A DNA stretch of 26,861 nt, taken from contig NZ_NPEF01000024.1 in NCBI RefSeq assembly GCF_002811955.1, forward strand, positions 1 to 26,861, read 5' to 3'. Below are positions 17,973 to 26,861 of this stretch, one piece after another. A program made the translations under genes and the position numbers. Position 1 is the first letter of the stretch, and every line of letters begins with the position of its first letter. This DNA comes from Leptospira ellisii (lineage in GTDB: Bacteria > Spirochaetota > Leptospiria > Leptospirales > Leptospiraceae). The notes beneath the pieces were generated by a model. That model saw nothing but the letters and a program-made list of their open reading frames with translations, did no database searches and was not told the origin of the DNA.

Positions 17973-20900
17973 TGGCCGGAATTCTCGGAGAATACACCGA
18001 ACTCTTCCTGGAGGAATCCGAAGACCAAATCGAGGAACTGAACGCCAGTCTTCTTCGGTTGGAATCGGATCATAAGAATCTTTCCATCATCAACGATATC
18101 TTCCGTGCTGCGCATTCCCTCAAAAGTTCCGCCGCCTTCGTAGGTTTATACAATCTTTCCGATCTCGCCCATAAGATGGAGAATCTCCTCCAACTTACCC
18201 GCGACGGAAAACTGGAAGTCAAACTTCCCCTCGTGAATCTTCTCTTTCAATGTTTCGATCTAATCAAATACGTTATCCGCAACGTCGCCGAAGGTAGGAA
18301 GATAGACACTCCGTTCACGGAAATGATCCAAAAACTGGACGCGTACGAAAAGGATCCGGGTTCCTTTTCCTCTTCAATCGCTTCCGCGCCGACGAGTTCG
18401 ACTCCGGCTCCGGCTCCGCAATCTTCTTCCGGCGCGGGTTCTCCGGTTCCGCAACCGTCTTCTTCTTCCGATGCGGAATCCGCACCGTCCTCCGCTTCCT
18501 CTTCCGCACCTTCTTCGGTTCCCAAAACGTCCGCAGCTTCCGTAGCGGTTTCGTCTAACGGCAACGGTCTTGAAGTGCGTCTCGAAGCGGACGAGGTCCG
18601 CGAACTCGAAGAGGAGATCCAAAAGACCGGTCATTGTTGGAAGATATCCGTCTCCTTGGGAAAGGATTCCCCGATGAAGGGGCTTCGGTTTTCCCTGATT
18701 CTTCAAAATCTCAAAAATTTAGGCGTCATCTACAAAGCGGTTCCCGATTTGGAGGAGTTGGAGAAAGGCGCGGACGTGGTTTCCATTTCCCTTTTGTTCC
18801 TTTCCTCGGAATCTTTGGAACAGATCCGCACGGCGGCTAACGTGGATATGGTGGAATTTCTGGAGGTTCGGGAATACATCCCCGTCGTTCACGAGGAGGT
18901 CGTAACGTCCAACTTCAAGATCGAAGACGATATGACCGCGTCCGAGTCCAAGGTCACCTTAAAGAGCATCAAGGTTTCCTCGGACAAACTGGATCAGTTG
19001 ATGAATAATGTCGGGGAATTGATCATCACCAACTCCGGTTTTCAACGTATCTACGACGATCTGGTCCGGATTTTCGGAGAGGATCAGCTTTTTAACGATC
19101 TCAAATCCAGAATTGATCTCATCAACCGCATCTCGAAGGAACTTCAGTCCGGCATCATGAACATACGGATGGTTCAGATCTCAACGGTGTTCCGGAGATT
19201 CTCCCGTCTTGTACGCGATCTTTCGCTGGAAACCAACAAGAAAGTGAATCTGATCCTGAGCGGAGAATCCACGGAGCTCGATAAGAAGGTGATCGACGCG
19301 TTAGGCGAGCCTTTGCTGCATCTCATCCGCAACTCGGTCGACCACGGTATCGAACCTCCCGCGGAACGTGCGGCGGTCGGAAAACCGGAAACGGGTACGG
19401 TGGAGTTGAACGCGTATCAGGGCGGAAGTAATATCATGGTCGAAATCCGGGACGACGGTCGCGGTTTGGATTCGGAAAAGATCCTCCGTAAAGCGATCGA
19501 AAAGGGACTGATCGGCGCGACCGAGGCTTCCAATCTTTCCGAACAGGAAATCTTTCAATTCATTTTCCAGGCGGGATTCTCCACCGCCGAAAAGATCACC
19601 GACATCTCCGGCCGCGGCGTGGGGATGAACGTGGTCAACAATCTCATCCAGGAATTCAAAGGTAAGATTATCATCAACAGCGTCAAAGGGCAGGGGACTT
19701 CCTTCGTTCTTTCCTTCCCGCAAGCGCTCGCGATCATTCCTTCCATCCTCGTTTTGATGGAGGAGGAGGTTTACGCCTTTCCGCTTTCCGAAGTCAACGA
19801 GACGATCAAGATCCACAACGATCAGATCACGACTCTCGAAGGAAACGAAATCATCAACCTCCGCGGAGAAGTGCTTCCGATCTACAGACTCAACCGCATC
19901 ATCGGTCTTCAGGACAAAACCGATCGGGACGAGTTTCCGGTCGTCATCGTCCAATACAAGGGCCGCAAGCTCGGCTTTATGGTGGACGAACTCGTGGGTA
20001 AACACGAAACGGTGATCAAATCCCTCGGCAAGAATTTTAAGAACGTACACGGTCTCACCGGAGCTTCCATCATGGGAGACGGCACGATCATCATGGTTTT
20101 GGACATTCCCGGAATCGTGGAGATCGCCTCCGAACTCGAAGATTCGGATACGATCGTCCATTATCATCTGGAAACGATGCAGAGGATCAGTTCGATCCAT
20201 TCCGCGGAACGGGAAGAGGAACTCTACATCCAAAAGACGACCAACCCGACGAACGTTTACAATCACAAGTTGCACGAGATCACCAATCGGGAACGTCTCA
20301 AAAAGAAAAAGACCGATCGGACCCGCGAAACCAAACGTGCTGTCTCGGAAAAAGAGGAAGTTTATCGGGAAGAAAAGGAACTCGCCGCCGCTCTCAACGT
20401 GGAAATGAAAGCTCCCGCGGAAAGGCAACTTCCCTCCGTTTCCGATCCGGGATTCGGCTCCGCACATCCGCCGATCGAAAACGTTCCTCCTACGATCACC
20501 TCGTATTCCTCCGAACCGTCGCCGGTTTCCAAAAAACCGTTCGTTTCCTCCGAGGACGAATACCGTTCGCATATAACGGACATCGCTTTGGATAAAAGCG
20601 CGAGCGAGGACGAACAAAAACGGGCCAAGGCGATCATCGACAGTTTTCTCACTCAAAAAAAGGAACGCACTTTATCCGTGGCTCCTTCCAAAGATTTTAA
20701 AGGAGCTCTTTCCAAGGAAGAGCTCAAAAAACTGGAGAACGTCGTCAACACCGGTATGATGAACGCCGGTATGGTTCTCTCCCAACTTCTGAAAAAGAAC
20801 ATCGACCTTTTTATCCCGGAAATCATCATGAACGATCGCGAAGGACTCGCACAGGAGATTCGTTTTTCGGAGGATCATTTTTACGGTTTGAAAATCCGTA

Positions 20901-21283
20901 TGAACGGGGATCTAAACGGAAATCTGCTGATGATGTTCTCCCGGGAAAACGCCGGAAATCTCGCCAAAGAACTTCTGGGTTCGGAAACGGCGCCAGGAGA
21001 AAAACTGACGGACGACGCCAAATCGGTGTTAAGCGAGATTTCCAACATCGTCTGCTCCTCCGTTATGAATTCCATCTCCAACAAGGCGAAGGCGAGCGTG
21101 ATGCCTTCGGTTCCCGAATTTTTGGAGGGAACGTTTATGCAGGTTCTGGACGTGGTCAAACCGGAGCGGACCAAATTCCTCAGTATGCTCACCGAGTTCA
21201 ACCACGAGGGCAACGATCTATTAGGAGTATTATTATTCCTTCCGGATTTCGACGAATTGATGCAGTTGATTCCGAGGTTCTGA
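17972..21283 (+). CDS. cheA: Chemotaxis histidine kinase CheA with a C-terminal CheC-like domain
   Basis: At 1103 residues this is far longer than a usual CheA (about 650). In order: an HPt domain with the phosphorylated His48 in [11 protein letters not shown]; an Ala/Ser/Pro linker (about 136-190); a P2-like domain (about 195-300); a dimerisation helix pair (about 325-390); an HATPase region with the N box [14 protein letters not shown] near 445-460, DDGRGLD near 494 and GRGVGMN near 547; a CheW-like domain (about 580-710); a charged, low-complexity linker (about 715-905); and an added domain (911-1103) of the CheC/CheX phosphatase class. In that domain the second half has a full active-site pattern: Ser1018, Glu1022, Asn1025 and Pro1048. 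The first half keeps Asn926 and Pro949 but has Asn923 where Glu is expected. The layout implies a kinase carrying its own CheY-P phosphatase. It overlaps cheW by one base and precedes cheB by five. Confidence 0.9.
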   Translation: MAGILGEYTELFLEESEDQIEELNASLLRLESDHKNLSIINDIFRAAHSLKSSAAFVGLYNLSDLAHKMENLLQLTRDGKLEVKLPLVNLLFQCFDLIKYVIRNVAEGRKIDTPFTEMIQKLDAYEKDPGSFSSSIASAPTSSTPAPAPQSSSGAGSPVPQPSSSSDAESAPSSASSSAPSSVPKTSAASVAVSSNGNGLEVRLEADEVRELEEEIQKTGHCWKISVSLGKDSPMKGLRFSLILQNLKNLGVIYKAVPDLEELEKGADVVSISLLFLSSESLEQIRTAANVDMVEFLEVREYIPVVHEEVVTSNFKIEDDMTASESKVTLKSIKVSSDKLDQLMNNVGELIITNSGFQRIYDDLVRIFGEDQLFNDLKSRIDLINRISKELQSGIMNIRMVQISTVFRRFSRLVRDLSLETNKKVNLILSGESTELDKKVIDALGEPLLHLIRNSVDHGIEPPAERAAVGKPETGTVELNAYQGGSNIMVEIRDDGRGLDSEKILRKAIEKGLIGATEASNLSEQEIFQFIFQAGFSTAEKITDISGRGVGMNVVNNLIQEFKGKIIINSVKGQGTSFVLSFPQALAIIPSILVLMEEEVYAFPLSEVNETIKIHNDQITTLEGNEIINLRGEVLPIYRLNRIIGLQDKTDRDEFPVVIVQYKGRKLGFMVDELVGKHETVIKSLGKNFKNVHGLTGASIMGDGTIIMVLDIPGIVEIASELEDSDTIVHYHLETMQRISSIHSAEREEELYIQKTTNPTNVYNHKLHEITNRERLKKKKTDRTRETKRAVSEKEEVYREEKELAAALNVEMKAPAERQLPSVSDPGFGSAHPPIENVPPTITSYSSEPSPVSKKPFVSSEDEYRSHITDIALDKSASEDEQKRAKAIIDSFLTQKKERTLSVAPSKDFKGALSKEELKKLENVVNTGMMNAGMVLSQLLKKNIDLFIPEIIMNDREGLAQEIRFSEDHFYGLKIRMNGDLNGNLLMMFSRENAGNLAKELLGSETAPGEKLTDDAKSVLSEISNIVCSSVMNSISNKAKASVMPSVPEFLEGTFMQVLDVVKPERTKFLSMLTEFNHEGNDLLGVLLFLPDFDELMQLIPRF

Positions 21284-21288
21284 TTTCG

Positions 21289-22720
<1,432 letters not shown>

Positions 22721-22736
22721 GGCAGATTTCTTTTGA

Positions 22737-25118
<2,382 letters not shown>

Positions 25119-25141
25119 TTTCAGAATATTCAATTTTACGA

Positions 25142-26197
25142 ATGAAATCGTTCACTTTTTTCTCCCTCATACAGACGGTCCTCTTCCCTCTTTTATACGG
25201 ACTTTCCTTTCTTTACCGCGGAATCTTCTGGTTGGACCGCAAATCGACCCAGAAAAGGAAACTCCCGGGAGCGTTCGTAATCAGCGTCGGCAATCTTTCC
25301 ATGGGAGGAACCGGGAAAACCCCGTTTTCGATCTTCCTCGCCAAGATGATCCATCAGGAATTTCCGGAAACGCCGATCGTCATCCTTTCGAGGGGGTACG
25401 GTTCCACCGGATCGAAGAGCGGCTTCAGGGTCACCATCAAATCGACTCCGAGAGAGGCGGGAGACGAACCCTTGCTTTTAAAAAAACATCTTCCGTTCGC
25501 CGAAATTTGGATCGGAAGCGACCGTTATTCCGCCTTCGTTCGTTTTAAAAAAGAATATCTCTCCAAGGAAAAGGCGATCGTGATTTTGGACGACGGTTTT
25601 CAACATCACGTGCTTGAACGGGACGTGGATATCGTACTTTTGGATTCGAGTAAAATTCATAAGGAGAAGTTTTTGATTCCCGCCGGAAATTTAAGGGAAC
25701 CGGTTTCGTCCCTTTCCAGGGCGGACTGGATCGTGTTCTCCAAATACGAACCTTCCGCGGAGCGTGCGGTGCAGAACGTTCAAAAACGTTTTTCGGGAAA
25801 CGTACTTCGATTCTCATCCGAACCGGAAAAACTGTTGTCGCCGGATTTGAGGGTGGATTCGCCGAAGTTGTTGTACGGTAAAAAAGTGTATGCGTTCACC
25901 GGGATCGGAAATCCCGAAGTTTTTTTTTCAATGATCCGGGGATTTCATCCCGTATATCTGGAAACGAGAACCTTTCGGGATCATCATTCCTATACAATGG
26001 AAGACGAAACCGCATTGCGAACGATCGCCAAAAATTTCGATTATCTTCTGTGTACGGAAAAGGATTTGGTGAAACTTTCCCAACCTCCCGAAAATTTGAG
26101 AACCCTCTTTCTGGAAAGTAAATTGGACAAGGAGGAACGTTTGTTGTCCTCGCTTCGGGAACGCATCGCCGGCTGGAACAAAAAGAATTTTAGTTAG
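25142..26197 (+). CDS. lpxK: Tetraacyldisaccharide 4'-kinase
   Basis: LpxK phosphorylates the 4' position of tetraacyldisaccharide 1-phosphate to make lipid IVA, at the inner face of the inner membrane. The 351 residues start with a hydrophobic helix (about 8-30, TVLFPLLYGLSFLYRGIFW) that anchors the enzyme. The Walker A GNLSMGGTGKTP (50-61) follows, then LSRGYGS and EAGDEPLLL with its substrate-site pattern, IVILDDGFQHHVLERDVDI near 150, and a C-terminal region with TEKDLVKL. Length and features are complete. It lies 23 bases after the ABC exporter frame, the common msbA-lpxK pairing, and is the last gene of that run. The 217 bases after it hold only a weak promoter-like pair (TTGCAT 26316-26321, TACGAT 26338-26343). 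Confidence 0.93.
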   Translation: MKSFTFFSLIQTVLFPLLYGLSFLYRGIFWLDRKSTQKRKLPGAFVISVGNLSMGGTGKTPFSIFLAKMIHQEFPETPIVILSRGYGSTGSKSGFRVTIKSTPREAGDEPLLLKKHLPFAEIWIGSDRYSAFVRFKKEYLSKEKAIVILDDGFQHHVLERDVDIVLLDSSKIHKEKFLIPAGNLREPVSSLSRADWIVFSKYEPSAERAVQNVQKRFSGNVLRFSSEPEKLLSPDLRVDSPKLLYGKKVYAFTGIGNPEVFFSMIRGFHPVYLETRTFRDHHSYTMEDETALRTIAKNFDYLLCTEKDLVKLSQPPENLRTLFLESKLDKEERLLSSLRERIAGWNKKNFS

Positions 26198-26414
26198 TTT
26201 CTTCCTTCTCCCGATTTCGATCCGATCCTTTTGATTGGTCGCACAAACATCTTTCTTTACCTGAAAATTCCTTTCTTTTTCCGCATTTACTTCCTCCTAA
26301 AAAATTTAAATCGAATTGCATGAATCTCCGATTGTGTTACGATTCCCGATACGAACGGGAACTACGAACCGAATTTCCCGAAAGGCTAAAATCCGAATTT
26401 CAATCGAAACAAAT

Positions 26415-26861
26415 ATGAAACAATTTATTTCCAATATTACTTTTTTTTTCCCACTGTTTTCCGTTCTGATGATCGCGGGAGCGGGAATCGGATCTGACTT
26501 AAACGCGGAAACGATTCTCCTAAAGTCCGGAGAAAAACTGGAAGGTCATATCGTATCCCAAGACAAGGAAACGGTACGATTCAAACTCGAGGACGGAACC
26601 GTAAAAACGTATCCGAAATCCTCGATCCGTAAAATCTCCTTCGCTAAAATTCCCGAAACGAACGAACAAGCCGCAAACCGTGCGAATTCCAAAAAGGAAA
26701 TCCAAACCTCGGAAGCGGAAAAAAAAGAAACGCAGGATCTGGAAAAACAAAAAGCAGAATCCGAAAAACTCAAATCCGCCGAGGAAAGAACGGAAAAAAG
26801 GGAACGGGAAATTTCGGATTCGAAACGGCGTTACTTCGAGGCTTCCTTGGGAATCGGAGGC
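26415..26861 (+). CDS. Start of an exported, probably outer-membrane protein (runs off the window)
   Basis: An open frame of 149 codons begins with a signal peptide (MKQFISNITFFFPLFSVLMI then AGAG, with likely cleavage near LNAE) and continues past the window end. A short domain follows: LLKSGEKLEGHIVSQDKETV and a KTYPKSSIRKISFAKIP segment, a strand-rich pattern seen in small exported proteins that resembles an SH3/LSm-like fold. A long charged region rich in Glu and Lys (about 83-140) looks like a coiled-coil or unstructured spacer. The last residues (RRYFEASLGIGG) look like the first strand of a beta-barrel. I read it as an envelope protein with a periplasmic domain, a spacer and a barrel. 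No family name is claimed. It may have the weak promoter described after lpxK. Confidence 0.7.
   Translation, partial: MKQFISNITFFFPLFSVLMIAGAGIGSDLNAETILLKSGEKLEGHIVSQDKETVRFKLEDGTVKTYPKSSIRKISFAKIPETNEQAANRANSKKEIQTSEAEKKETQDLEKQKAESEKLKSAEERTEKREREISDSKRRYFEASLGIGG

Noticed and set aside
19301..20656. 451-codon minus-strand frame inside cheA
   Set aside because: Long open frames opposite high-G+C coding sequence are common; this one lacks motifs and a ribosome binding site.

Overview
The window looks like chromosomal DNA of a spirochaete, most likely a Leptospira. This is an inference from the mix of genes (an alternative-order 2-oxoglutarate dehydrogenase cluster, a lipoprotein with a loose spirochaetal lipobox, a cheW-cheA-cheB-cheY run, msbA-lpxK) and from short GGAAYTCC-centred palindromes between genes. 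By eye the base composition is near half G+C, on the high side for the genus, so I do not name a species. Coding density is high and most genes are housekeeping; I see no insertion sequence, phage, CRISPR array, tRNA or rRNA.

Layout. 1-2129: a class A penicillin-binding protein in two pieces facing away from each other. The glycosyltransferase half runs leftward off the window and the transpeptidase half runs rightward, with the break at about 995-1015. 2233-7716: sucB, lpdA and sucA, giving all three subunits of 2-oxoglutarate dehydrogenase, closed by a strong terminator at 7806-7834. 7926-10444 (minus): a lipoprotein and a TPR protein of unknown role. 10445-10867: a gene-free stretch with several palindromes. 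10868-12149 (minus): carA followed by a small conserved protein. 12284-15671: thrS, three spaced repeats, then infC-rpmI-rplT with a terminator. 15758-17319: an acidic coiled-coil protein, zapA and 5-formyltetrahydrofolate cyclo-ligase. 17478-22720: cheW, a very long cheA with a C-terminal CheC-like domain, cheB and cheY. 22737-26197: an scpA reading frame joined in frame to an MsbA-type ABC exporter that has lost its first membrane helix, then lpxK. 26415-end: the start of an exported, probably outer-membrane, protein.

How it fits together. The clusters are central carbon metabolism, translation, cell division, chemotaxis signalling and lipid A/envelope assembly. The che genes are tightly packed, so kinase, adaptor, methylesterase and response regulator are probably co-transcribed, with a phosphatase-like domain built into the kinase. 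Two places break expected gene structure: the inverted PBP1A and the ScpA-MsbA fusion. Either both are real rearrangements or both are assembly errors; the sequence alone cannot decide. They and the CheA-CheC architecture are the best leads in the window.
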